64,000 nt of DNA, taken from positions 454,501 to 518,500 of the forward strand of contig NZ_CP134050.1 of assembly GCF_031583145.1 (NCBI RefSeq). The letters run 5' to 3'. Origin of the DNA: Brevibacillus brevis. Its GTDB lineage: Bacteria > Bacillota > Bacilli > Brevibacillales > Brevibacillaceae. A model generated the notes under the pieces. That model did no database searches. It saw only the letters and a list, made by a program, of their open reading frames with translations, and was not told where the DNA came from. The translations under genes and the position numbers were made by a program. Positions 51,523-61,574 of the stretch are shown here, one piece after another (the first letter of the stretch is position 1; every line of letters starts with the position of its first letter).

Positions 51523-52131
51523 ATGAGCTTGAAAAAACAATTCGCAATGACTCTGGCTTCGGTAGGACTGGGCGCCGCTTTGATCGGCGGAGGCACCTTC
51601 GCTTACTTCAATGCAACCACTCAGGTCAAAGACAACACCTTTGCGGCTGGTACCTTGAAGATCGGCGCAACTCCCGCCAAAGAAGTATTTAGCATCAGCA
51701 ACCTGAAACCGGGCGACTGGATGGAAAGAACGTTCAACCTCAAGAACGAAGGTACACTGGATATCGACAAACTGCTCCTGAGCCTGGATTACACCATCAC
51801 CGATGAAAACAACGACGCGAATGGAGACGAATTCGCCGACAACCTGAAAGTGTACTTCCTCAGCAGCGACAACTCCCAAGTTCCGCTGGATGAGCGCATC
51901 ATCCTCAGCCCGCTGAACGGAAAAACGCTGAAAGAGCTGAAAGCAAGCGGACAATTGGACATCAGCAGCTGGGGCACAATCTGGAAGAACCTGAAGCCGG
52001 ATGCGAGCGAGAAAATCTTCATGGCCGTGAAATTCATCGATGACAACAAAGACCAGAACCGCTTCCAAGGCGACGGCGTCAACCTCACATTCAACCTGGA
52101 AGGCAAGCAGGCAGCAGGCGAGCGACGCTAA
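51523..52131 (+). CDS. tasA: TasA/CalY family fibre protein
   Basis: A 202-residue secreted protein. The signal and cleavage region LIGGGTFAYFNATTQVKDNTF, then AAGTLKI, has the classic camelysin/TasA form cut by SipW. A jelly-roll domain follows, with KNEGTLDIDKLLLSLDYTITD and DNLKVYFLSSDN. TasA forms the main amyloid-like fibres of B. subtilis biofilms; CalY is the B. cereus counterpart. GAGGAGGAA lies ahead of the ATG. Codon use is more biased than in the neighbours (for example CTG and AAC), which fits high expression. Confidence 0.92.
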   Translation: MSLKKQFAMTLASVGLGAALIGGGTFAYFNATTQVKDNTFAAGTLKIGATPAKEVFSISNLKPGDWMERTFNLKNEGTLDIDKLLLSLDYTITDENNDANGDEFADNLKVYFLSSDNSQVPLDERIILSPLNGKTLKELKASGQLDISSWGTIWKNLKPDASEKIFMAVKFIDDNKDQNRFQGDGVNLTFNLEGKQAAGERR

Positions 52132-52163
52132 GAAACGGCAATGCGGACCAAACGAATACAAAA

Positions 52164-52193
52164 AGAGGGAGAGCCAAAGCGCTCTCTTTTTTT
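52164..52193 (+). terminator. Intrinsic terminator
   Basis: GAGAGC / GCTCTC stem followed by T7; it ends the sipW-tasA unit. Confidence 0.8.
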
Positions 52194-52495
52194 GCGTAAC
52201 AGGGATTCTGCTCGAAGGTTTGCTCGCTCGCGATTCTGAATCACCTTCGTCTGCCGGGGCGAAAAAACATAAAAACAACCAGAATTTCCTTGTTTTAGTG
52301 GAAAAGATGTGTGTATTACAAAAGAATCAAAATAGAGAGGAGAGATGCCGGCTGCTGTCTGAACCATGCCGAAAGGTCCAGCTATGCAATGCAGAGGGCC
52401 CGACTTTTTTCACCTTTTCTGCGGGCAGTGAGGCTGGGCTTGGGATTTACCATAAATTTACCGTTTTTTCTGTGAATACGGGTGTGGTAATTTTC

Positions 52496-52634
52496 AGGGA
52501 GCCAAAACTTCTCACCAGGGAAGTGCGGGGGACGATTTTTTTCGCAAGGTCGCACGATCTGCGATTGGGGTGAACCGCATATGCGCAGGGTTGACTCCTC
52601 AACCCGAATCCGACAACTAACCTCGCAGGCAGTT
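52496..52634 (+). promoter_or_regulatory. c-di-AMP riboswitch (ydaO-yuaA class)
   Basis: The 3' part matches the class consensus closely: GGGTTGACTCC, then CAACCCGAATCCGACAACTA followed by ACCTCGCAGGC (52589-52630). The 5' part has GAGCCAAAACTTCTC, GCGGGGGACGATTTTTTT and GGGGTGAACC in the expected order. It precedes a LysM-3D cell-wall protein, a known kind of target. The aptamer ends 5 bases before the ribosome binding site and no terminator fits between, so control may act on translation. Upstream, 52194-52495 shows no other feature that I can support. Confidence 0.88.
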
Positions 52635-52648
52635 GAAAGGAGAGAATC

Positions 52649-53227
52649 ATGAATAAACGATCCGTAGCGAAATCTCTTGCAACGATGGCGCTGGGCTTGT
52701 GCCTGGCAGCGATCGCCACCCCGGCGTTCGCGGCTTCCTGCCAGGTGAAAGAGGGGGACACCTTTTACCTGATCTCCAAACGGTACAACGTGCCGTTGGA
52801 ATCGGTCTTGAAGGCAAATCCCGGGGTAGATCCGCAGAACCTGCAGCTCGGACAGACCATTCAGCTGCCGGTCCAAAATCAGGCAAAAACAGTTGCCGGG
52901 CCGTCTCGCCCTTATAGCAAGGTAGTCAAAGCCGTGGCAACTGCCTATACCGGTTCTGCCGAAGAAAACGGCGGATGGGCTGGAGTGGACTACTTCGGAA
53001 ATCCCCTCAAAGTGGGAACGATCGCTGTCGATCCCAAGGTAATTCCGCTGGGCTCCACCGTCTACATCACCGGGTACAAGCATGGCTCGCTGCCTGCAAA
53101 CGGCATGATCGCCAAAGCCACCGACATTGGCGGAGACATCAAAAACGCGCGGGTGGACATTTTCGTTCCGGGTAACGACGCAAGTGACTTCGGCATGCAA
53201 AATGTTCAAATTTACGTATTGAAGTAA
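52649..53227 (+). CDS. LysM and 3D domain cell-wall protein (YocH-like)
   Basis: A 192-residue secreted protein: signal peptide (residues 1-29), one LysM peptidoglycan-binding domain (about 31-75: CQVKEGDTFYLISKRYNV..LQLGQTIQLP) and a C-terminal 3D domain (about 95-192) with its three conserved aspartates in IAVDPKVIPLGS, KATDIGG and RVDIFV. 3D domains occur in MltA-like lytic enzymes and resuscitation factors such as B. subtilis YocH. Control by a c-di-AMP riboswitch links wall turnover to osmotic or potassium state. Confidence 0.93.
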   Translation: MNKRSVAKSLATMALGLCLAAIATPAFAASCQVKEGDTFYLISKRYNVPLESVLKANPGVDPQNLQLGQTIQLPVQNQAKTVAGPSRPYSKVVKAVATAYTGSAEENGGWAGVDYFGNPLKVGTIAVDPKVIPLGSTVYITGYKHGSLPANGMIAKATDIGGDIKNARVDIFVPGNDASDFGMQNVQIYVLK

Positions 53228-53240
53228 GCGATGGCACAAA

Positions 53241-53277
53241 GAAAGAGACTGCGAATTTCCGCAGTCTCTTTCTTTAT
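53241..53277. terminator. Bidirectional terminator
   Basis: AAAGAGACTGC / GCAGTCTCTTT with T-rich flanks, between the convergent LysM-3D and metY genes. Confidence 0.85.
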
Positions 53278-53312
53278 AAATGGATGAGTAGTTCAGCGAG
53301 AACAGCTGTCCG

Positions 53313-54822
<1,510 letters not shown>

Positions 54823-54847
54823 ATTGCACGAAACTGTTGTTGTCACA

Positions 54848-54876
54848 ATTGTATGAAAAAACCAACTTTCTGTCAA
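54848..54876 (-). promoter_or_regulatory. metY promoter
   Basis: On the minus strand TTGACA (54876-54871) and TACAAT (54853-54848) are 17 bases apart, just upstream of the S-box. Confidence 0.75.
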
Positions 54877-55103
54877 CGTTTAATCTCAAGTTAACAAGTA
54901 GGAATTGGCGGCTATAAACGGCGCATCGATGGCAGAGACTTTCACGTAGCGGTGAGAAAAACGGGATGGCCGTTCGCAACGGTGGGGCATCGTGGCTGCG
55001 CATGGGAAGGGCTCGCTCATTAGAAAAGATAAGCGCTGTATGATATGATGGGAGATGGTAAAAACGGATCAATTTTCATGTACATAACAGGAGGATCATG
55101 ACG

Positions 55104-55415
55104 ATGAGCAATGGCGTAAAAGAAATCACCCCGGAAGAACTGCAGGCCAAGCTGGAAGCCGGCGAAAAGCTGCAGGTGATTGACGTGCGCGAGGTGGAGG
55201 AGTGGAACGCAGGCCACATCAAGCAAGCGAAACTGATTCCACTCGGCTTTTTGCCGACTCGCGTAGACGAGCTGGACAAGGACGTTCCGATCGTGATGGT
55301 ATGCCGCAGCGGCGCCCGCAGCCACATGGCTACGGAGTACTTGAGCGCCCAAGGCTACGACGTGGCCAACATGGTCGGCGGCATGCTGGCTTGGCCGGGT
55401 GACACGGAGCGGTAA
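55104..55415 (+). CDS. Single-domain rhodanese
   Basis: A 103-residue cytoplasmic sulfurtransferase with a single rhodanese domain. The active-site cysteine is in MVCRSGARS (about residue 73), and VIDVREVEEWNAGHI is the CDC25-like N-terminal signature. I start at ATG 55104, 9 bases behind AGGAGG; ATG 55098 is too close. It may supply sulfane sulfur for biosynthesis or sulfide detoxification; the metY gene next door is also in sulfur metabolism but faces away. Confidence 0.92.
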   Translation: MSNGVKEITPEELQAKLEAGEKLQVIDVREVEEWNAGHIKQAKLIPLGFLPTRVDELDKDVPIVMVCRSGARSHMATEYLSAQGYDVANMVGGMLAWPGDTER

Positions 55416-55493
55416 TAGCCGTAAGAAAAAGGTCCGCTGCTTGAACGAAATAGAAAACAAGCCTCGCGGATGAGCAAGGGGAGGAAGCAACTC

Positions 55494-56120
55494 GTGAGTG
55501 AAGGCGTGCAAAAACAGCAGGAATCCGCACTGCAGCGGCACTGGTTTACGGCGCTGGCGGGCGTGATCGTCCTGGCGATTGTCGTGGTCCTGGGCTATAA
55601 ATATATGGCCAAAGAGCCCATCCCGGTCATGAAGACGTTGAATGACTTCTCGCTGGACAACATCAACGGATCGACCTATACATTCTCCGAGAGCAAGGGA
55701 AAGGTACGTCTGGTGGAATTCATGTTCACCAAATGTCCGGATATTTGCCCGGCCACTACCTACAACATGGCCAAGATGCAGGAGCAGCTGAAGGAGAAGG
55801 GTCTGTTCGGGGACAAGGTGGAGTTCGTGAGCATTACGTTTGACCCCGAATACGACACGCCGGAGGTCCTTCAATCTTACGCTTCCAAATTCAAGGCGGA
55901 CCCGAGCGGCTGGCAGTTTTTGCGCGGGGATGCCGAGGCAGTGGCGAAGGTGACGAAAGACTTCGGGATTGCGGTCATGAAGCAGCCGGACGGTTCCTTC
56001 GCCCATACCGCCATTATGTTCCTGGTCGACAAAGACGGAAACATGCGCCGCGCGTACGGAATGGCCGGCGAGATGGACATGGACAAAATGATGGACGACA
56101 TGCAGCAGCTGGCAAAGTAA
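55494..56120 (+). CDS. SCO1/SenC-type copper chaperone
   Basis: A 208-residue membrane-anchored thioredoxin-fold protein. A helix at residues 18-36 is followed by the copper ligands Cys81 and Cys85 (TKCPDICP) and His171 (SFAHTA). SCO proteins build the CuA centre of cytochrome oxidase, so a link to the ba3 oxidase at the left of the window, or to another oxidase, is likely. I start at GTG 55494, 9 bases behind GGGGAGG; ATG 55470 lacks a site. Confidence 0.93.
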   Translation: MSEGVQKQQESALQRHWFTALAGVIVLAIVVVLGYKYMAKEPIPVMKTLNDFSLDNINGSTYTFSESKGKVRLVEFMFTKCPDICPATTYNMAKMQEQLKEKGLFGDKVEFVSITFDPEYDTPEVLQSYASKFKADPSGWQFLRGDAEAVAKVTKDFGIAVMKQPDGSFAHTAIMFLVDKDGNMRRAYGMAGEMDMDKMMDDMQQLAK

Positions 56121-56121
56121 C

Positions 56122-56445
56122 TCAGCCGGTCTCCTCATAGCGGATGGCCAGCACCTTTTCGGTTTTGGTCTCGAACTCAATATGAACGAACAGCGCCCAC
56201 TCGCGATTGCCCTCACGGAGCAAGAGCTTGAACGTCTCTTCCGACGTGGTGGGCGTTTTTTGTTTACGCCCGACATGCAGGTAATCCACGATTTGCGCGT
56301 GAGGGTATTTTTTCATCGTCTGCTGCACGGCGATTTGTCCCCATTTCGCATACGGCGGCTGAGCCGCTGCCGGGGATGTCCAGACAAGTGTCAGGCTTAA
56401 GAGCAGAGTCGCGAGGAGGCCAAACGCTTTCGGTTTCGTCTGCAT
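56122..56445 (-). CDS. Secreted DUF3889-like protein
   Basis: A 107-residue secreted protein: signal peptide (residues 1-28, ending AAA-Q), then PPYAKWGQIAVQQTMKKYPH, AQIVDYLHVGRK and ETFKLLLREGNREWALFVHI, which match the DUF3889 (B. subtilis YqzG-like) pattern. The function is unknown. GAGGTGA is ahead of the ATG. Its stop lies directly beside that of the SCO1 gene. Confidence 0.85.
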   Translation of the reverse strand: MQTKPKAFGLLATLLLSLTLVWTSPAAAQPPYAKWGQIAVQQTMKKYPHAQIVDYLHVGRKQKTPTTSEETFKLLLREGNREWALFVHIEFETKTEKVLAIRYEETG

Positions 56446-56727
56446 CGTCTCACCTCAATCTAATCAAGTCGGATCGTTTCCCGATTGAACGTAGTTTGCC
56501 CAGTTGCCCCCTTTTGAAAGCCTCCGTTTCCTTGCTTTATGCCCTCCGGATTATGTACAATTTCCCAATAGGCACAGAATGGTTCCCGCTGCGAAAACAA
56601 AAAGGTCGCAATGGGAGAACGTTTGCAAGACTGGATGAAACGAACGCCTCGCGTTGTGTTACAATAAGAATGGCATGCTTGGTTCGGGTTCCCAAAATCA
56701 TGCACGATGATGTTAGGAGGAAAGAGT

Positions 56728-58380
56728 TTGAGCGACGTTAAGATTTTCGCAATGGGCGGCCTCGGCGAGATCGGAAAAAACATGTACTGCGTCGAGTATG
56801 AGGACGAAATCATCATAATCGACTGCGGGGTGAAATTCCCCGAAAACGAGATGTTCGGTATCGACCTGGTCATTCCCGATGTATCCTATTTGATCGACAA
56901 CCAGCACAAAATCAAAGCCTTGCTTTTGACGCACGGACACGAAGACCACATCGGGGCGATTCCTTACGTTTTGCGCAATTTCAAGGTGCCGGTGTACGGT
57001 GGCCGTCTGACCCTGGGCTTGGTCAAGGCGAAGCTGGAAGAGCACCGCATGCACAACGATGTCAAACTGATTCCGATTTCGGAAGACACGGAAATTCCTT
57101 TCGACCGCCTGAAGGCGACGTTTTTCCGGACAAACCATAGCATTCCGGACTCGTTCGGAGTCGTGGTGCACACCCCGGAGGGCATGGTCATTCACACGGG
57201 GGACTTCAAATTTGACATGACGCCTGTCGGGCAGACGACGGAGTACGGCAAAATCGCCCGTATCGGTGCGAGCGGCGATGTGCTGGCCCTGCTGTCGGAC
57301 AGCACGAACAGCGAACGGTACGGCTTTACCATGTCGGAGCGCACGGTGGGCGAAGGGATTCTGGACGTCGTGCGCAAAGCGCGCGGCCGCATCATTCTTG
57401 CGACGTTTGCGTCCAACGTGCACCGCCTGCAGCAAGTGGTAGACGCCGCGCAAGAGTGCAACCGCAAAGTGGCCGTCATTGGCCGCAGCATGGAAAAAGT
57501 GTTTTTGATCGGACAAGAGCTCGGCTATATCCAGATGCCCGAAGGAATGCTGATCGACATCAAGCATATCGATAACTATTCGGACAACCAGGTGCTGATC
57601 ATCTGCACGGGCAGCCAGGGGGAACCGATGGCGGCACTCACCCGCATCGCCTCCGGTTCGCATCGCACGGTGTCCATCTATCCGGAAGACACTGTCATCA
57701 TCTCGGCTTCGCCGATTCCGGGCAACACCATCAACGTGAGCCGGACGATAGACAAGCTGTACCGGGCAGGCGCCAATGTGGTGCTGAATCAGGATTTCGA
57801 CATCCACGCCTCCGGTCACGGCAGCAGCGAAGAGCTCAAGCTCATGCTGAACTTCATCCGTCCCAAGTACTTCATCCCGATTCACGGGGAGTACCGGATG
57901 CTCAAAACCCACTCCAAGCTGGCACAGCAAGTGGGAATCGAGGACAGCAACATCTTTATTATGGACAATGGCGACGTGCTCAATTGCAGCCGCGAAAAGG
58001 CATGGCTCAGCAAGGTTCCTGCCGGCATTGTGCTGATTGACGGCAGCGGCGTGGGCGACGTCGGCAATATCGTCCTGCGCGACCGCAAGCATCTGGCCGA
58101 GGACGGTCTGATGGTCGTCGTCGTCAGCCTGGACATGAAAAACTTCAAGATCCTGACCGGTCCGGACATCGTGAGCCGCGGCTTCGTCTACGTACGAGGC
58201 TCCGAGTCGCTCATCCAGGAAGCGACCATGCTCGTTCGCCAGCGCCTCCAGGAAGCCCTGGAGAAGAAGATCAAGGAGTGGTCGGAGCTCAAGGCGCAAA
58301 TCAACGAAGTGATCAAGCCGTTTATTTACGAAAAAACGGGCCGCAATCCGATGATCCTTACCATTTTGATGGAAGTGTAG
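56728..58380 (+). CDS. Ribonuclease J
   Basis: A 550-residue metallo-beta-lactamase/beta-CASP nuclease. The zinc motif is His69-Gly-His71-Glu-Asp73-His74, further ligands are in VIHTGDFKFD and HGEYRML, and the beta-CASP region has FASNVHRLQQ and GSQGEP. RNase J proteins have 5'-to-3' exonuclease and endonuclease activity on mRNA and rRNA. The start TTG 56728 fits AGGAGGAAAG; the ATG at 56707 includes that site in its coding part. No rpoY-like gene precedes it, so rnjA versus rnjB cannot be told. Confidence 0.94.
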   Translation: MSDVKIFAMGGLGEIGKNMYCVEYEDEIIIIDCGVKFPENEMFGIDLVIPDVSYLIDNQHKIKALLLTHGHEDHIGAIPYVLRNFKVPVYGGRLTLGLVKAKLEEHRMHNDVKLIPISEDTEIPFDRLKATFFRTNHSIPDSFGVVVHTPEGMVIHTGDFKFDMTPVGQTTEYGKIARIGASGDVLALLSDSTNSERYGFTMSERTVGEGILDVVRKARGRIILATFASNVHRLQQVVDAAQECNRKVAVIGRSMEKVFLIGQELGYIQMPEGMLIDIKHIDNYSDNQVLIICTGSQGEPMAALTRIASGSHRTVSIYPEDTVIISASPIPGNTINVSRTIDKLYRAGANVVLNQDFDIHASGHGSSEELKLMLNFIRPKYFIPIHGEYRMLKTHSKLAQQVGIEDSNIFIMDNGDVLNCSREKAWLSKVPAGIVLIDGSGVGDVGNIVLRDRKHLAEDGLMVVVVSLDMKNFKILTGPDIVSRGFVYVRGSESLIQEATMLVRQRLQEALEKKIKEWSELKAQINEVIKPFIYEKTGRNPMILTILMEV

Positions 58381-58469
58381 GAGCAGGCCAGTTCCTGATT
58401 CTCTGGCGGTTATGAACCGGGTATAATGGTAGTAAGGAAAAAACGTGATAGTCAAAGGAGAGTTGCCCT

Positions 58470-58898
58470 ATGATGTCTTATGAAGCATATATGAGCCAAG
58501 TGATCCAACCGATGCGCGATGAGCTTACTCGCAACGGTTTTCAAGAGCTCCGCACGGCGGAAGAAGTCGAACAGACGCTGCCAAACGCGAAAGGCTTGAC
58601 GCTGGTCGTCGTGAACTCCGTTTGCGGTTGCGCGGCAGGCCTGGCTCGCCCGGCGGTGGTTCACTCGCTGAAGCACGAAAACAGACCTGACAACATTTAC
58701 ACTGTATTTGCCGGACAAGACAAGGAAGCGACCGCGAAAGCCCGCGAGTACTTCGAAGGCTATCCGCCGTCCTCCCCGTCCTTTGCCATCATGAAAGACG
58801 GCAAAATCATGACCATGATCGAGCGTCATCAAATCGAGAACAACGACCTGCAAACCATTGCAAACCTGCTGACAAACGCGTACGACACGTACAAATAA
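58470..58898 (+). CDS. Bacilliredoxin, BrxA/BrxB family
   Basis: A 142-residue thioredoxin-like protein of the YphP/YqiW family. The CGC active site is Cys52-Gly-Cys54 in NSVCGCAAGLARP. Bacilliredoxins remove bacillithiol from S-bacillithiolated proteins after oxidative stress. AAAGGAG stands ahead of ATG 58470 (a second ATG follows directly). Confidence 0.95.
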   Translation: MMSYEAYMSQVIQPMRDELTRNGFQELRTAEEVEQTLPNAKGLTLVVVNSVCGCAAGLARPAVVHSLKHENRPDNIYTVFAGQDKEATAKAREYFEGYPPSSPSFAIMKDGKIMTMIERHQIENNDLQTIANLLTNAYDTYK

Positions 58899-58912
58899 GC
58901 AAGCCGATTACG

Positions 58913-58946
58913 AAAGGGACGCTCGGTTACGGGCGTCTCGTTTCAT
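58913..58946 (+). terminator. Probable terminator
   Basis: GGGACGC / GCGTCTC around an 11-base loop and GTTTC behind; imperfect. Confidence 0.45.
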
Positions 58947-59016
58947 AGGTACGGGTCTCTCTCGTGGCTGCGGATGGCATGCAATCGGTTGATGAAAAGA
59001 AAGGGGAATGGGCTTC

Positions 59017-59898
59017 ATGCAGACCCGTTCGTTTGGAAGAGACCCGCATCAGGTCTCTTTGCTGGGGTTCGGCGCCCAGCGCATCGTGGATGAGCACGAC
59101 TGCACGGAGGAAGAAGCGGTCGCGATCATTCGCCGCGCGGTGGAGGCTGGCGTCAACTACTTCGATACGGCTCCCAGCTACAGCGCCGGACAGTCGGAGA
59201 CGCGTGTCGGGCTCGGGCTGAAAGGCCTTCGCGACAAAGTGTGGATTGCGACCAAGACAGGAGGACGTACCCGCGACCTCGCCCTGCGGGATCTGGAGGG
59301 CAGCCTGAAGCGGCTTCAGACCGATTACGTCGATGAATGGCGGATGCACAACATTATGCAGCCTCACGACCTGGAAGCGATTTTCGCCAAAGGCGGCGCT
59401 CTCGAGGCCTTGATCGAGGCAAAAGAGCAGGGGCTCATCCGCAAAATCAGCATCAGCGGCCATACGGATCCGCGCCTGCTGGCCGAAGCCATCCGCCGCT
59501 TTCCATTTGACAGTGCCCTGGTCGCCTTGTCCGCGCTGGACCATTTCATTTACAGCTTCGCTCACGATTTTGTCCCCCAAGCGGTGGAAAAAGGCGTGGC
59601 GGTCATCGGGATGAAGGTCATGGGGCTTGGCAAGCTGGCTCCGTGGACCGAACAGGCACTGCGCTATACGTGGAGCCTGCCGGTTACTACCTCGATTTTG
59701 GGCGTCAGCAAAATGGAGGAGCTGGAAGCCGATCTTGCGGCCGCGAACCGCTTCGTCCCCATGACGGACATCGAACGGTTGGCGCTGTTCCAGGAAATCA
59801 TGCCGCTGGTTCGCCCGGATGTCTTGCGCTGGAAGGCGCGCGAATGGATGTCGGGAGAATGGTACGAGCTGCCTGAGCTGCCGTTTTCTAAACAGTAG
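59017..59898 (+). CDS. Aldo/keto reductase family protein
   Basis: A 293-residue TIM-barrel oxidoreductase. The catalytic tetrad is Asp and Tyr in NYFDTAPSYSAGQSE, Lys in IATKTGG and His in RMHNIM. The C-terminal half has LGVSKMEELEAD for cofactor binding. The substrate is unknown. I start at ATG 59017, 9 bases behind AAGGGGA; the ATG at 59008 lies directly on that site. Behind the stop the same frame stays open into a 3' gene remnant. Confidence 0.9.
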   Translation: MQTRSFGRDPHQVSLLGFGAQRIVDEHDCTEEEAVAIIRRAVEAGVNYFDTAPSYSAGQSETRVGLGLKGLRDKVWIATKTGGRTRDLALRDLEGSLKRLQTDYVDEWRMHNIMQPHDLEAIFAKGGALEALIEAKEQGLIRKISISGHTDPRLLAEAIRRFPFDSALVALSALDHFIYSFAHDFVPQAVEKGVAVIGMKVMGLGKLAPWTEQALRYTWSLPVTTSILGVSKMEELEADLAAANRFVPMTDIERLALFQEIMPLVRPDVLRWKAREWMSGEWYELPELPFSKQ

Positions 59899-59934
59899 AA
59901 AAGGAGAACCTCTCTTTTTGTCCCGATCGTTCTC

Positions 59935-60054
59935 ATGGATGAAGACTTGAAGGAAGGTTCGTTTACCTTCTCGCGGGAAAACGGAGAGGTGCTGTCGTTT
60001 GCCCTTACCTATCAGGAAAATACCGGCCGCTGGAGTTACAAAAAAGTGAAATAA
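59935..60054 (+). pseudogene. 3' remnant of an unidentified gene
   Basis: An open frame encodes MDEDLKEGSFTFSRENGEVL, then SFALTYQENTGRWSYKKVK and a stop. It reads like the C-terminus of a beta-rich protein, but there is no ribosome binding site at the ATG. The frame also runs open back to the stop of the aldo/keto reductase at 59896-59898. Probably the rest was deleted. A terminator follows, as expected for a real gene end. Confidence 0.45.
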
Positions 60055-60061
60055 CCAAAGA

Positions 60062-60108
60062 GAAGCCGTTCGTTACCTGTATACCCGTAACGAACGGCTT
60101 TTCATTTT
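60062..60108 (+). terminator. Intrinsic terminator
   Basis: AAGCCGTTCGTTAC / GTAACGAACGGCTT with T-rich sequence behind; it lies between the remnant and the convergent MFS gene. Confidence 0.85.
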
Positions 60109-60143
60109 CGTCTAATTAATGAAGAGCATGGGGACAAGAATCT

Positions 60144-61376
60144 TCACCGAGTGCGGGCCAAGCCACTGCCTTTGCTGCGGTGGAAGGATGCGTGGACCAG
60201 GCACAGGAGCACGGCTGTGAATGAGACTGTCGTCGCGAGGAGCAGGGTAGGCTCCACACCGCCGCGGTCGAACATGTATCCCATCGCCAGCGGACCGAGC
60301 AGACGCCCCAGAGCCGTGATGCTGCCAACCACTCCGAGGTAAAAGGGGGCAGCGTCGCCCGTTTTTTCCGTAATAAACGTAGGAATGGTAGGGGAAATCA
60401 GCATTTCCCCAAACGTCGTGATGATCATGCCGAGCACAAATGCGGTATAGCTGCCGTGAAAGAGCAGGATAAACCCGAAGCCTGCGCCGTACAAGGCAGC
60501 GCTCGCGACCAGCTGGGCGGAAAGGCTTTGCCGCAGCAGCCGTTTGAACCAGCTCGTAATAGGCTGCCCGGCAAAAATGACGATCCCGTTGATCGTCCAC
60601 AGCCAGCTGTACGCGGCAAGCGGCATGCCGAGGCCAGTCAAATAGGGAGCGACACCGGTATTCCAGACGGTGGTGGAAAAGAAAATAAATCCAGCGCCGA
60701 GCGCCATGAACAAGTATAATTGATACCGAACCAAGAGCTGTATGGTTTCCCGGCCACTGCGTTTTTGGGCTTGCCCGGCAGATTCCCCGACCAGTTCATG
60801 GTGCGAGATATGCTTCATGAACAGGAAAAAGAATAGGGAAAACAGCAAGGTGCTCGCACTGTTCAATACAAAGGTCAGCTGAAAGGAAATGGCGGCGACC
60901 ACGCCTGCGAGCGAGGTGCCGATCGCCATGCCCAGGTTGTTGCTCACATAGACGATGTTGAACAGTTCGCGGCGTTGTTCCTTCCAGCGAAAGCCGATGA
61001 ACGCCTGGATCGCGGGGGAGGACAGGTTGAAGGTAAAGCCGAGGCCGATCATCAATGCCAGGTACAGGTACCAGTTTTGCGTAAAAGGGATCGCCAGCTG
61101 GATACAGCCTTGTACGAGCAAAGAGCCGACGATGAGGCGCTTGGCTCCCAATCGATGAAACAGCGATCCACCAACAAATTGCCCGATGATTCCGGCAAGG
61201 GACTGCAGCATTAGGGCAAACCCCGCTTCGGTCATGGAGCGCCCAAGTACGGTATGTACGTACAAGGTATTGAGCGGCCACATGAAAGCACTCCCGGAAG
61301 CGTTGATAAAACTGGCAACCAGGAACATCCAGGCTTCCCGCGGATAGCGCCGGAAATAAGAGGCTGGTGAGATCAT
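60144..61376 (-). CDS. MFS transporter
   Basis: A 410-residue permease with 12 helices. The N-terminal half carries GGSLFHRLGAKRLI (loop 2-3 motif A in altered form) and the start YPREAWMFLVASFINASGSA, which is common in Bacillales drug-type MFS proteins (MdtG/YfnC-like). The substrate is not known. AAAGGA lies ahead of the ATG. It is divergent from the LytR-CpsA-Psr gene. Confidence 0.86.
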   Translation of the reverse strand: MISPASYFRRYPREAWMFLVASFINASGSAFMWPLNTLYVHTVLGRSMTEAGFALMLQSLAGIIGQFVGGSLFHRLGAKRLIVGSLLVQGCIQLAIPFTQNWYLYLALMIGLGFTFNLSSPAIQAFIGFRWKEQRRELFNIVYVSNNLGMAIGTSLAGVVAAISFQLTFVLNSASTLLFSLFFFLFMKHISHHELVGESAGQAQKRSGRETIQLLVRYQLYLFMALGAGFIFFSTTVWNTGVAPYLTGLGMPLAAYSWLWTINGIVIFAGQPITSWFKRLLRQSLSAQLVASAALYGAGFGFILLFHGSYTAFVLGMIITTFGEMLISPTIPTFITEKTGDAAPFYLGVVGSITALGRLLGPLAMGYMFDRGGVEPTLLLATTVSFTAVLLCLVHASFHRSKGSGLARTR

Positions 61377-61574
61377 AAAGACCCATCCTTTGCGCTAAGA
61401 TATGGAAACAGTATAATTGTTTTTTATATACTTTGTAAACAGAAATGTTTAGTAAGTGGGTTTGCCACCCTACCCAAATAAAGGCTGCTCCACATTGTGC
61501 GGTTTCGAGTATACTAAACAAAGCGGAGAGTTGAATTCCTATTGACACAGAGACTAAAGGTGGAGTCATTCTAT

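Noticed and set aside
56713..58455. 580-codon frame opposite RNase J
   Set aside because: Antisense to an intact RNase J with HxHxDH; composition is typical of a shadow frame.
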